A DNA stretch of 7,237 nucleotides from Candidatus Bathyarchaeota archaeon (GTDB lineage Archaea > Thermoproteota > Bathyarchaeia > Bathyarchaeales > Bathyarchaeaceae): contig CP070709.1 in assembly GCA_020350305.1 (NCBI GenBank), positions 70,971-78,207 of the forward strand, in the 5' to 3' direction. Below the pieces are notes generated by a model. It was not told where the DNA came from, made no database searches, and saw nothing but the letters and a program-made list of their open reading frames with translations. Positions 1 to 5,719 of the stretch are shown here, in pieces. Position 1 is the stretch's first letter. Each line of letters opens with the position of its first letter. The position numbers and the translations under genes are program-made.

Positions 1-228
1 TATAGATGTCGGTCGCCTCTTCGGATACAGCCGATACGTCCATCGTCCACTGAAAAGCTCACGTTCCCGCCTAATGAATCCCTTGTTTTCCAGTTTCAGC
101 GCTATTCGAGAACCTTCTCTGCTACTGGCGCTCAGCTTTCTCCAAAGCTCAGACTGGAGCACACCACGGTCTCCCGTGTTTACAATCAACTGCAAGGCTT
201 GGTGTACCAGGTTGTTGCGTCTCGACAT
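1..228 (-). CDS. Winged-helix DNA-binding regulator (TFIIIC B-block/MarR-like), 3' end off the window
   Basis: The reverse strand is open for 76 codons from the ATG at 228 to the window edge. The product begins MSRRNNLVHQALQLIVNTGD and continues with GVLQSELWRKL, SSREGSRIALKLENKGFI and RRERELFSGRWTYRLYP. This is the helix-turn-helix plus wing pattern of archaeal winged-helix proteins related to the TFIIIC B-block/MarR group: recognition helix at about residues 35-50 and wing at about 55-70. It probably binds DNA as a transcription regulator; its target is unknown. An AAGGA-type ribosome binding site lies about 11 nt before the ATG. It is divergent from kae1 and shares a 184-bp intergenic region with it, so it could affect that operon, but this is only inferred from position. 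The C-terminal part is missing, so an effector domain cannot be judged. Confidence 0.72.
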   Translation of the reverse strand, partial: MSRRNNLVHQALQLIVNTGDRGVLQSELWRKLSASSREGSRIALKLENKGFIRRERELFSGRWTYRLYPKRRPTSI

Positions 229-274
229 GTCTATTCAGTTCCTTGAACTCTACCTTAAATAATGCACTTCTAAA

Positions 275-282
275 CATAAAAA
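275..282 (-). promoter_or_regulatory. Candidate TATA box for the leftward winged-helix gene
   Basis: On the reverse strand this reads TTTTTATG, about 50 nt before the ATG at 228. It would place the transcription start roughly 25-30 nt before that ATG, leaving room for the AAGGA ribosome binding site. A second AT-rich stretch nearer the gene (ATTATTTAA) is an alternative. Pattern only. Confidence 0.3.
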
Positions 283-338
283 GATGTATGTTGATTTCCG
301 ACGCAAGAAAGGCATCTATACAAACTAAACGTGGAATG

Positions 339-376
339 TTTAACACATATAACGTGGATGTTGAGAATGATATAAC
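339..376 (+). promoter_or_regulatory. Candidate promoter region of the kae1 operon
   Basis: Two TATA-like stretches are present: ACATATAAC near 344-352 and GATATAAC near 369-376. Either one would start a transcript upstream of the AAGGAG ribosome binding site at 399-404. I cannot decide between them by eye. Confidence 0.3.
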
Positions 377-412
377 CAACAGCAACGCTTTACAGAAAAA
401 GGAGCTGAAAAC

Positions 413-1438
413 ATGTCAACGTGCCATTCAGCCGCGTCTTATTGCTTGGGAATAGAGTCTACAGCCGACGATTTTGGCGTTGGAATTCTCTCCTTCGAAG
501 GAGACGTCTTGGCTAACGTCATCAGCGCATACATACCTGAAAAAGGCGGCATTCACCCACGAGAAGCAGCCAGACACCACGCGGAAGTTGCTGGAAATAT
601 TTTGGAGGAAGCCTTTCAGAAAGCAGGAATAAAGCCTCAAACCATTCAAGTTGTCGCCTTTTCTCAGGGTCCCGGCATGGGGCCTTGTCTCCGTACCGGT
701 GCAACCGCGGCTCGCGCCTTAGCTGCCTATCTGCAAGTTCCGTTGGTGGGTGTAAACCACTGTGTTGCACATATCGAGATTGGCAAGCTGGTAACTGGAG
801 CTAAGGACCCGGTTGCTCTATATGTTTCTGGTGGAAACACCATTGTCTCCGCCTTTGAGGCGGGAAGGTACCGCGTTTTCGGCGAAACTCTTGATATAGC
901 TGTGGGAAATTGCCTCGACGTTTTCGCTCGGGAGGCAGGTCTACGTCAGGAAAAAGGGGTGCCTTTCGGTGCAATGGTTGAGAAAATGGCAAGTCAAGGT
1001 CAAGCGTTTATTTCTCTCCCCTACACGGTGAAGGGCATGGATTTATCCTTCAGTGGGCTTCTCACCGCTGTTACCCAGTTACTTCATGAAGAAAAGCATA
1101 GCCTCGAAGACTTGTGCTTCAGTTTGCAAGAAACTGTGTTTTCCATGCTCACTGAGGTTACAGAGAGGGCGTTAGCTCACACGGAAAAGCTGGAGGTCCT
1201 GTTGACTGGGGGGGTTGCTGCGAACAAACGATTACAGTCGATGCTAAGTCAAATCGCTGACGAACACAACGCACGATTCTGCGTGGTTCCCAAGGAGTAT
1301 GCCTTGGACAACGGAGCCATGATCGCATGGACTGGGGTTCTTGCATATCAACACAACATGACTCTTCCCATTGAGAAGAGCTTCGTAAAGCTGAGGTGGC
1401 GACTGGACGAGGTCTACGCACCATGGGTTGGAGGCTGA
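413..1438 (+). CDS. kae1: Kae1, catalytic subunit of KEOPS (tRNA N6-threonylcarbamoyladenosine transferase)
   Basis: The 341-residue product has the full length and motif order of archaeal Kae1/OSGEP (TsaD family). Kae1 transfers the threonylcarbamoyl group from TC-AMP to A37 of ANN-decoding tRNAs in the cytoplasm, within KEOPS. Visible motifs are GGIHPREAARHH (45-56), SQGPGMGPCLRTG (84-96), GVNHCVAHIEIG (113-124) with the presumed metal ligands His116 and His120, SGGNT (139-143), GNCLDVFAREAG (165-176), GMDLSFSGLL (208-217), TGGVAANKRL (265-274) and ALDNGAMIAW (297-306) with the presumed metal ligand Asp299. The start is supported by AAGGAG at 399-404, 8 nt before the ATG. The product stops after the Kae1 domain, with no Bud32 fusion. 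One odd point: the loop after AREAGL, usually HPGGP-like, reads RQEKGVPFGAM. It is followed 3 nt later by bud32. Confidence 0.96.
   Translation: MSTCHSAASYCLGIESTADDFGVGILSFEGDVLANVISAYIPEKGGIHPREAARHHAEVAGNILEEAFQKAGIKPQTIQVVAFSQGPGMGPCLRTGATAARALAAYLQVPLVGVNHCVAHIEIGKLVTGAKDPVALYVSGGNTIVSAFEAGRYRVFGETLDIAVGNCLDVFAREAGLRQEKGVPFGAMVEKMASQGQAFISLPYTVKGMDLSFSGLLTAVTQLLHEEKHSLEDLCFSLQETVFSMLTEVTERALAHTEKLEVLLTGGVAANKRLQSMLSQIADEHNARFCVVPKEYALDNGAMIAWTGVLAYQHNMTLPIEKSFVKLRWRLDEVYAPWVGG
1430..1434 (+). promoter_or_regulatory. Ribosome binding site that fixes the GTG start of bud32
   Basis: GGAGG inside the end of kae1, 7 nt before the GTG at 1442. It supports the non-ATG start and translational coupling with kae1. 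Confidence 0.7.
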
Positions 1439-1441
1439 AAC

Positions 1442-2089
1442 GTGCTCATTAAAAAAGGCGCTGAAGCCAGCCTGTACTTGGAAGAGTGGCACAACCGCGA
1501 GGTGATAATGAAGCGGCGATTGCCAAAGAAGTATCGTGTCTCTAAGTTGGACGAGGAAATTCGATCTTATCGAACCATTCATGAGCCACAGATTATTCAT
1601 AGAGCAAAGGAGGCAGGGGTTCCAACACCAACAATCTTCATGGTTGACATCGCTGAAGCAACGATTATCATGGAGTTCATTAATGGAAAGCAGGTAAAAC
1701 AAGTCTTGGACGATTTCTCGGCTGAAGAAAGGCGTCGCTTGTGTTGTCTCATCGGTAACCTGATCGGACGCCTCCACAACCGCGGAATCATCCATGGGGA
1801 CCTCACCACCTCAAACATGATTTTGACACCGCATGGCAGAGTTGTCTTCGTAGACTTCGGCTTAAGCGAACACTCGATAGAACTAGAAACTAGAGGAGTT
1901 GACCTACACCTCATGAAAAGAGCCTTCCAAAGCACTCATCACAAGCACGCGAAAGAAAGTTTTGACATGGTCATGGAAGGATATGCTGAAGCAAGGGGAA
2001 ATGAAGCCGCAAAAAATGTATTAGAAAAGATCAAGGAAATAGAGAAAAGAGGACGTTACGTATCCGAAAGAAAGGAGGCAGACGTGTGA
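1442..2089 (+). CDS. bud32: Bud32, small atypical protein kinase/ATPase of KEOPS
   Basis: The 215-residue product has the usual length of a free-standing archaeal Bud32 (PRPK family). In KEOPS Bud32 binds Kae1 and acts mainly as an ATPase that supports tRNA modification. The kinase signature is complete: glycine-poor N-lobe start (IKKGAEASLY, 3-12), the ATP-anchoring Lys24 in VIMKRRLPKKYR, a helix with paired acids (LDEEIRSYR), the catalytic loop IHGDLTTSNMIL (117-128) with Asp120 and Asn125, and VDFGLSEHS (137-145) with the metal-binding Asp138. The Arg-rich tail (KRGRYVSERK) matches the family. Translation starts at GTG with GGAGG 7 nt upstream. The gene lies 3 nt after kae1 and overlaps the next gene by 4 nt. 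Separate kae1 and bud32 genes argue against those euryarchaea where the two are fused. Confidence 0.95.
   Translation: MLIKKGAEASLYLEEWHNREVIMKRRLPKKYRVSKLDEEIRSYRTIHEPQIIHRAKEAGVPTPTIFMVDIAEATIIMEFINGKQVKQVLDDFSAEERRRLCCLIGNLIGRLHNRGIIHGDLTTSNMILTPHGRVVFVDFGLSEHSIELETRGVDLHLMKRAFQSTHHKHAKESFDMVMEGYAEARGNEAAKNVLEKIKEIEKRGRYVSERKEADV
2072..2078 (+). promoter_or_regulatory. Ribosome binding site that fixes the GTG start of the pyrophosphatase gene
   Basis: AAGGAGG inside the end of bud32, 7 nt before the GTG at 2086. It favours this GTG over the in-frame ATG at 2095, which would leave the site 16 nt away. Confidence 0.7.
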
Positions 2090-2676
2090 CGCCTATGAGT
2101 CCTTTTCCAAAAGGTAGAGTGGCTTTCTTCGTAACAGGTAATATCCACAAATTCAACGAAGTCCGCCATGTACTAGCTAAATACAAAGTTGCCACTGCGC
2201 TCCTAAGAGCAAAAGCCTCAGAGATTCAAGACGACAATATAGAAAACATTGCTAAAGCCAGCGTTAGGGACGCTGTAGAAAGATGTAGACTACCTATCTT
2301 CGTGGAGGACGCTGGCCTTTTCATAGATGCGCTGAACGGTTTTCCAGGCCCCTACTCCTCATACATGTATCGAACAATAGGAATCAAAGGAATCCTCAAA
2401 CTAATGAAAGAAGTGGAGAAAAGAAACGCCTATTTTCACTCGGTGATTGCCTTCTGCAGTCCAAAAGAATCGCCAAAGTGCTTCCATGGTAAAGTGAAAG
2501 GAAAAATATCTCAAGAAGAGCGGGGAAACTCCGGCTTTGGCTTCGACCCTATATTCAAACCTTCAGACAGTCCCAACAGAACCTTTGCAGAAATGGCCAC
2601 GGAAGAAAAGAACAAGTTTTCACATCGAGCTCAAGCTCTAAGAAAATTCGCTGAATGGTACACATCAACCTTTTAG
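2086..2676 (+). CDS. rdgB: XTP/dITP pyrophosphatase, RdgB/HAM1 family
   Basis: The 196-residue product carries the signatures of the Ham1/RdgB family, which hydrolyses ITP, dITP and XTP to the monophosphate and pyrophosphate and so keeps deaminated purines out of RNA and DNA. Visible are VTGNIHKFNEV (16-26, the TGNxxKxxE substrate loop), FVEDAGLFIDALNGFPGPYSS (72-92, with the catalytic-type Glu-Asp pair), GNSGFGFDPIFKP (147-159), the FAEM motif (167-170) and KNKFSHRAQAL (175-185). The start codon is GTG, overlapping the bud32 stop as GTGA. It is the third gene of the KEOPS operon, an association seen in other archaea. A C-rich/T-rich stretch downstream probably ends the operon. Confidence 0.95.
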   Translation: MTPMSPFPKGRVAFFVTGNIHKFNEVRHVLAKYKVATALLRAKASEIQDDNIENIAKASVRDAVERCRLPIFVEDAGLFIDALNGFPGPYSSYMYRTIGIKGILKLMKEVEKRNAYFHSVIAFCSPKESPKCFHGKVKGKISQEERGNSGFGFDPIFKPSDSPNRTFAEMATEEKNKFSHRAQALRKFAEWYTSTF

Positions 2677-2680
2677 CTGT

Positions 2681-2715
2681 GGAAATATCCCCCGCACTTC
2701 CCCTTTTTTTCTGTT
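2681..2715 (+). repeat. Repeat A (copy 1), C-rich then T7; possible terminator
   Basis: The core is ATATCCCCCGCA, three variable bases, then CCCCTTTTTTTC and TGTTG. By eye it matches 5588-5623 at about 31 of 36 positions. It starts 4 nt after the pyrophosphatase stop, and a T7 run on the coding strand is typical of archaeal intrinsic terminators. Conservation of the C-rich part at a distant second place goes beyond what a T-run terminator needs, so another role or common descent is possible. Confidence 0.6.
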
Positions 2716-2721
2716 GGATGA

Positions 2722-2732
2722 GAATTATATGC
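2722..2732 (+). promoter_or_regulatory. Candidate TATA box of the ferredoxin-methyltransferase gene
   Basis: GAATTATATGC, about 25-30 nt before the GTG at 2755. This spacing would give a transcript with almost no leader if GTG 2755 is the start, or a leader of about 20 nt if ATG 2776 is used. Confidence 0.4.
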
Positions 2733-2754
2733 AGTTTCGTCTAATAGGTAGTTA

Positions 2755-3585
2755 GTGGCCATTTTCAGGCAGGGGATGACTTGTTTGCCTATTGATCCTA
2801 ATTTCCAGAAGAACAGGAAGAAAGTTGGTAAAGAAGAAGGCTTAACTATTTGGGGACCTATGGATCCACCACAGAAATTAGGTATTCGTGGAAGTAACGT
2901 AGCAGTTGACTGGGATATATGCACAGGATGTGGAATATGCCTTAGCGTCTGTCCTGCGCAACTATATGACTGGAAGGAAACTGCTGGGCATCCTTCCTCG
3001 GAGAAAAAGTCTTTTCCAGCCAGGGAACCAGAATGCGCATGTTGTTATGAATGCGAAGCTAAATGTTCAGTCCAAGCAATCAGAGTAATTTTTTACCCGC
3101 CCAAAACATTCACAACTGTGATCCCTTTAATGTTTGCACAAATCATCGGCAGTGTTATTTATGGGATTGTATTTGGACCGTATTTAGGCCTGAATACTCC
3201 ATTTTATGTTGGGTGGATAGTCTCAGCCGTTAGTTTGCCTTTCTTCTTTTCTCCACTTCTATACTTTCCAAAAAATCAACAAGAAGGAAAAAGCGTGATG
3301 GATACTACAGTTATCGTTGAACGCGGAACCTATGGAATTGTTAGACATCCGCAGATTCTAGGATGTATAATGTTAATGTCCGCTACCATTCTGATTTCAC
3401 AACATTGGTTAAGCGCAATTGTTGCCGTTCCAATATTCGTTTTGCTTTATCAATATGTGTCAATGGAGGAAAGAAACCTCATCGTGAAGTTTGGCGATGA
3501 CTACAAACGTTATATGCAAAAGGTGCCAAGAATGAATTTTGTCTTAGGCATAATTCGTCTACTACGGCGTAAGAAAGCTAGCTAG
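2755..3585 (+). CDS. Fusion of a dicluster ferredoxin domain and an ICMT/PEMT-like membrane methyltransferase
   Basis: Residues 8-115 resemble the long-N-terminus archaeal ferredoxins of the Sulfolobus zinc-ferredoxin type (IDPNF...KKVG...WGP...LGI.G..VAVDWDIC). Two cluster motifs are complete: Cys56, 59, 62, 66 (CTGCGICLSVCP) and Cys94, 97, 100, 104 (CACCYECEAKCS, Pro replaced by Ser). The histidines expected for the zinc site are absent. Residues about 120-270 form a membrane domain with some four hydrophobic segments. Its C-terminal end has the isoprenylcysteine methyltransferase/PEMT pattern GTYGIVRHPQILG (191-203), EER (238-240), KFGDDYKRYMQKVPR (245-259), expected to bind S-adenosylmethionine. 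The substrate is unknown. The clusters should face the cytoplasm and could bring electrons to a membrane reaction, which is inference. The start is uncertain: GTG 2755 has only a weak AGGT, and ATG 2776 fits the family start (MTCLPIDPNF) better. Confidence 0.85.
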   Translation: MAIFRQGMTCLPIDPNFQKNRKKVGKEEGLTIWGPMDPPQKLGIRGSNVAVDWDICTGCGICLSVCPAQLYDWKETAGHPSSEKKSFPAREPECACCYECEAKCSVQAIRVIFYPPKTFTTVIPLMFAQIIGSVIYGIVFGPYLGLNTPFYVGWIVSAVSLPFFFSPLLYFPKNQQEGKSVMDTTVIVERGTYGIVRHPQILGCIMLMSATILISQHWLSAIVAVPIFVLLYQYVSMEERNLIVKFGDDYKRYMQKVPRMNFVLGIIRLLRRKKAS

Positions 3586-3600
3586 AAGTTGATGAATAGA

Positions 3601-3606
3601 AGGTGA
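3601..3606 (+). promoter_or_regulatory. Ribosome binding site of the truncated methyltransferase-like gene
   Basis: AGGTGA, 4 nt before the ATG at 3611. A good site in front of an ORF of only 38 codons shows that a real gene once started here. Confidence 0.6.
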
Positions 3607-3610
3607 AATC

Positions 3611-3727
3611 ATGTCACTTATACCAGTATTTGAGTTAGGCTTGTGGAAAGCTTGGATTTTCGTGAGTCCCTCTCTATTGGTAACTCTTCTCTGCATGCAT
3701 GCAAATACAAAGTTGAGTAGAACATAG
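3611..3727 (+). pseudogene. 5' stump of a membrane (ICMT-like?) protein gene, cut at a TGCA palindrome
   Basis: A well-placed AGGTGA precedes an ATG that opens MSLIPVFELGLWKAWIFVSP and LLVTLL, a typical start of a small membrane protein. From memory it resembles N-termini of archaeal isoprenylcysteine methyltransferase-like proteins (MSLIP.FE.G.W.AWIF), but I cannot verify this. After residue 27 the reading frame enters the palindrome at 3692-3703 (Cys-Met-His-Ala) and ends 7 codons later in sequence of a different character, next to the promoter of the following gene. It begins 25 nt after the ferredoxin-methyltransferase fusion and was probably its operon partner. No continuation was found after the later palindromes. 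It might still be translated as a 38-residue peptide. Confidence 0.5.
3692..3703. repeat. TGCA palindrome site 1 (TGCATGCATGCA)
   Basis: Perfect 12-bp palindrome. The coding sense of the membrane-protein stump is lost exactly here, and the promoter region of the DUF2341 gene follows. It shares the full 12-mer with the sites at 5354 and 6865. Confidence 0.85.
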
Positions 3728-3748
3728 TTTCTGAAACTTTAAGTATTT
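3726..3748 (+). promoter_or_regulatory. Promoter and possible operator of the DUF2341 gene
   Basis: GAAACTTTAAGTATTT (3733-3748) fits a BRE/TATA pair about 40-50 nt before the TTG start. Overlapping its upstream edge is the inverted repeat AGTTTCTGAAACT (3726-3738), and GAAACT recurs just downstream at 3749-3754. A symmetric site over the BRE would suit a repressor or activator. Pattern only. Confidence 0.4.
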
Positions 3749-3784
3749 GAAACTGCATGATCATACAACGAAGAAGGGAGTGTT

Positions 3785-5353
3785 TTGAAGTTCGGAAAAA
3801 ATAAAGCATTACCTCTGTTATTCATAATTTCATCGTGGTTATTCCTATTTCAGACAAACATTCCAAGCGTGAAGGCTAGTCCAGGTTGGCTCGGTAGCTG
3901 GGACTTTCGCCAGAGCCACGTCATAGAGAATGCGACTGGTGCCGGAACAGACTATCAAGTTTATCTCAATGTTTATCAAACAAGCGGGTCAAGCGGTGGA
4001 GATTCTGTATATTTGAATGAACACAATGCTTCCATATTTCCGAACGATTTGAGATTTACTGGCAATGATGGGTTGACTCTCTTAGACTATTGGATTGAAG
4101 CCAGCAACAGTTCTTGGGCAGGCGTTTGGGTTGAAGTTGCCGATGACTTGAGTACGGCTGACCAGACAATCTGTGTTTACTATGGCAAAAGTGGGCAGTC
4201 TTCAACGAGTAGCGGAAATAACACGTTTCTATTGTTTGATGATTTTCTGGGGGCAAGTCTGGATACAAGCAAATGGAATTATGCTGGTTCACCATCTGTA
4301 GCAAACTCAAATGTAACTCTAACGGGAACCGAAGAGGAAAGGATTCACTCAATAAGCACATTCGGATTAGGGACAGCTGTTAGAGGCTTCGGAAAACTTG
4401 AAACTCGACAAATTTGGAGTGGCTACAATATCATCGGTTATGGTGATGGTACACCCCTAAATGATACTAACGCTGTTTTCCTCTACAGTTATCATGCGGC
4501 CGCGTTGCCAGACACGTATTTACTTACGGGACGTTCAAGGGCGAGCAGTACTCAAACGAACGTCGCAATGGATGAAAACGAGAGTCCAGCTTGGAGAAAG
4601 TGGGATGTTATGCGTCCATCATCTTCTAAATGCCAATTTAGAGTTGCAGATGGAAATACGAAAGAGACCACCACCAACATTCCTTCAGGCAGCTATTATG
4701 TTCAACTTTGGGCGAGGCATACAATTGACATCACTGAGTTTGACTGGGTTTTGGTGCGAAACTATGTATCCCCAGAACCAACTCATGGAAGTTGGGGAAG
4801 TGAAGAAGGTACGCATGAAATTGAAGCTACGGTAGATCTCGACCCGGACACTCTGAATCTGAGAAGTGAAGGACGATCGGTTACTGCTTACATTGAGCTT
4901 CCACAAGGCTACGATGTAGGTGATATTGATGTTTCTTCAATCAGATTGAGTGGGACGTTTCCTGTTGATTCTGATGCTCCCACACAAATTGGAGACTACG
5001 ATGATGATGGTGTCTCTGATTTGATGGTGAAGTTTAACAGGACTGAACTAACATCCTACCTTTACAATATTCTGGAAGTCAGGCTGGATACTGTAGTCTT
5101 GACTGTTTCTGGGGAACTCATTGATGGAACACTGTTTGAGGCCTCTGACACTGTCAGGACTAGGCTTGCTGGAGACGTAAACGAAGATTGTGTGATAGAT
5201 GTTGTTGATTTTTCCTTGGTGGGAAGAAGCTTTGGGGCAAGGATGGACGAAGAAGGTTACGAAGATAGGTTAGATTTGACCTGTGATGGGGTCATTGATA
5301 TGCGAGACCTACTGCTAATCGGCATTAACTATGGAGCAACAATACCGGAATAG
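3785..5353 (+). CDS. Secreted DUF2341 protein with lectin-like region and C-terminal dockerin-like domain
   Basis: The 522-residue product starts with a signal peptide (MKFGKNK, then a hydrophobic stretch 9-22, likely cut near VKA-SPG at 31-32). Residues about 35-150 match DUF2341 (WDFRQSHVIENATG...DYQVYLNV...DLRFTGNDG...LDYWIEA...VWVEVADDLSTADQTICVYYGK). From FDDFLGASLDTSKWNY (151-166) to about 340 lies a concanavalin/LamG-like region, and 345-458 looks like an Ig-like beta domain. The end (461-522) has two calcium-loop repeats, DVNEDCVIDVVDFSLVGRSFG and DLTCDGVIDMRDLLLIGINYG, as in type I dockerins. No C-terminal membrane anchor is seen, so it may be released or held through the dockerin. 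Carbohydrate binding is an inference. The TTG start is supported by AGGGAG (3775-3780), 4 nt upstream, and by the complete signal peptide. Confidence 0.88.
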   Translation: MKFGKNKALPLLFIISSWLFLFQTNIPSVKASPGWLGSWDFRQSHVIENATGAGTDYQVYLNVYQTSGSSGGDSVYLNEHNASIFPNDLRFTGNDGLTLLDYWIEASNSSWAGVWVEVADDLSTADQTICVYYGKSGQSSTSSGNNTFLLFDDFLGASLDTSKWNYAGSPSVANSNVTLTGTEEERIHSISTFGLGTAVRGFGKLETRQIWSGYNIIGYGDGTPLNDTNAVFLYSYHAAALPDTYLLTGRSRASSTQTNVAMDENESPAWRKWDVMRPSSSKCQFRVADGNTKETTTNIPSGSYYVQLWARHTIDITEFDWVLVRNYVSPEPTHGSWGSEEGTHEIEATVDLDPDTLNLRSEGRSVTAYIELPQGYDVGDIDVSSIRLSGTFPVDSDAPTQIGDYDDDGVSDLMVKFNRTELTSYLYNILEVRLDTVVLTVSGELIDGTLFEASDTVRTRLAGDVNEDCVIDVVDFSLVGRSFGARMDEEGYEDRLDLTCDGVIDMRDLLLIGINYGATIPE

Positions 5354-5367
5354 TTGCATGCATGCAA
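5354..5367. repeat. TGCA palindrome site 2 (TTGCATGCATGCAA)
   Basis: Perfect 14-bp palindrome that begins on the base after the DUF2341 stop codon. With the following GAA it is identical over 17 bp, in the same orientation, to the site at 6865-6881. Confidence 0.88.
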
Positions 5368-5501
5368 GAAATCTTTAGGAATGGACAATCTCCTTTGATG
5401 CGCACCTCAACCTATATTTATGTTTGGACACAGAGAACATTTACCTTCAAGAGGTTCCAAACCAACCTCAACTTTAAGCTTCATTAAGGAGACGCGATAC
5501 A

Positions 5502-5509
5502 AGCATGCA
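5502..5509. repeat. TGCA palindrome site 3, short form (AGCATGCA)
   Basis: Contains the 6-bp palindrome GCATGC. This is the weakest copy and could be chance on its own; it lies 23 bp before the stronger site at 5526. Confidence 0.45.
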
Positions 5510-5525
5510 CACAAAGGATGAACCG

Positions 5526-5539
5526 CTTTGCATGCAAAG
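5526..5539. repeat. TGCA palindrome site 4 (CTTTGCATGCAAAG)
   Basis: Perfect 14-bp palindrome with one fewer TGCA unit in its centre than the long sites. The repeat shared with the rpl15e promoter begins at its right end (5539). Confidence 0.75.
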
Positions 5540-5576
5540 GGTTTAAAAAGTGTAGAAGACGCGGAAAAGGTTTATT
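5539..5576 (+). repeat. Repeat B' : copy of the rpl15e promoter region
   Basis: By eye 36 of 38 bases match 7055-7092. Shared landmarks are GGGTTTAAAA, GTGTAGAAG and CGCGGAAAAGGTTTATT, that is, the TATA/BRE-like block. Weaker similarity goes on to GGTGA near 5592. No gene follows; instead repeat A' begins 12 bp later. Confidence 0.8.
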
Positions 5577-5587
5577 CACCCTCTTAA

Positions 5588-5623
5588 GGTGATATCCCCC
5601 GCAAAACCCCTTTTTTTCGTGTT
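5588..5623 (+). repeat. Repeat A' (copy 2 of the C-rich/T7 element)
   Basis: Matches 2681-2715 at about 31 of 36 positions: GG, then ATATCCCCCGCA, three variable bases, CCCCTTTTTTTC and TGTTG. Here it follows the promoter copy B' rather than a gene end. A transcript from B' would start close to it and meet the T7 run almost at once. Confidence 0.7.
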
Positions 5624-5635
5624 GTGCTTGCCGTT

Positions 5636-5648
5636 TTTGCATGCATGT
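5636..5648. repeat. TGCA palindrome site 5 (TTTGCATGCATGT)
   Basis: Contains TGCATGCATG; the right-hand unit is altered to TGTA, so it is an imperfect form. It lies 12 bp after repeat A', so the B'-A' block is enclosed by palindromes on both sides. Confidence 0.65.
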
Positions 5649-5719
5649 AGGGTCTGTCTCCAGTACTGAGGTCGGGTTTGAACCAGCGACAAATTGAGAT
5701 CTATGGAAGAAACTTCTAT

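Larger units (their letters stand above)
5354..5719. other. Non-coding mosaic between the DUF2341 and DUF1893 genes
   Basis: No convincing gene is seen in these 366 bp, which lie between the ends of two convergent genes. They hold four of the TGCA palindromes, copy B' of the rpl15e promoter repeat (5539-5576) and copy A' of the C-rich/T7 repeat (5588-5623). They also hold a TATA-like CCTATATTTATG near 5409-5420, and AAGGAG (5486-5491) followed 13 nt later by a 13-codon ORF (5505-5546) that runs through a palindrome. A hairpin GTCG...CGAC lies at 5671-5690. Parts look transcribable, but nothing shows a product. Confidence 0.6.

Noticed and set aside
74..455. Short ORFs on both strands at the left edge (74-262, 149-385, 243-455)
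   Set aside because: They conflict with the winged-helix gene on the reverse strand and with the kae1 promoter region, and none resembles a known protein.
949..972. GAAAAAGGGG in kae1 resembles the reverse complement of repeat A near the unusual Kae1 loop, hinting at an inserted repeat.
   Set aside because: The likeness is limited to the A/G run; the ATATCCCCCGCA half has no counterpart and the reading frame is continuous.
1244..1795. 183-codon reverse-strand ORF
   Set aside because: Antisense to the well-supported kae1 and bud32 genes; composition is that of a complementary-strand shadow.
5671..5690. Reverse strand GTCGCTGGTTCAAACCCGAC looks like a tRNA T-arm, as in an integration site made of a tRNA 3' half.
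   Set aside because: No anticodon arm, acceptor partner or CCA-side fits around it, and the T stem has a C-A mismatch. It is explained at least as well as a simple hairpin (GTCG/CGAC with GGT/ACC inside).
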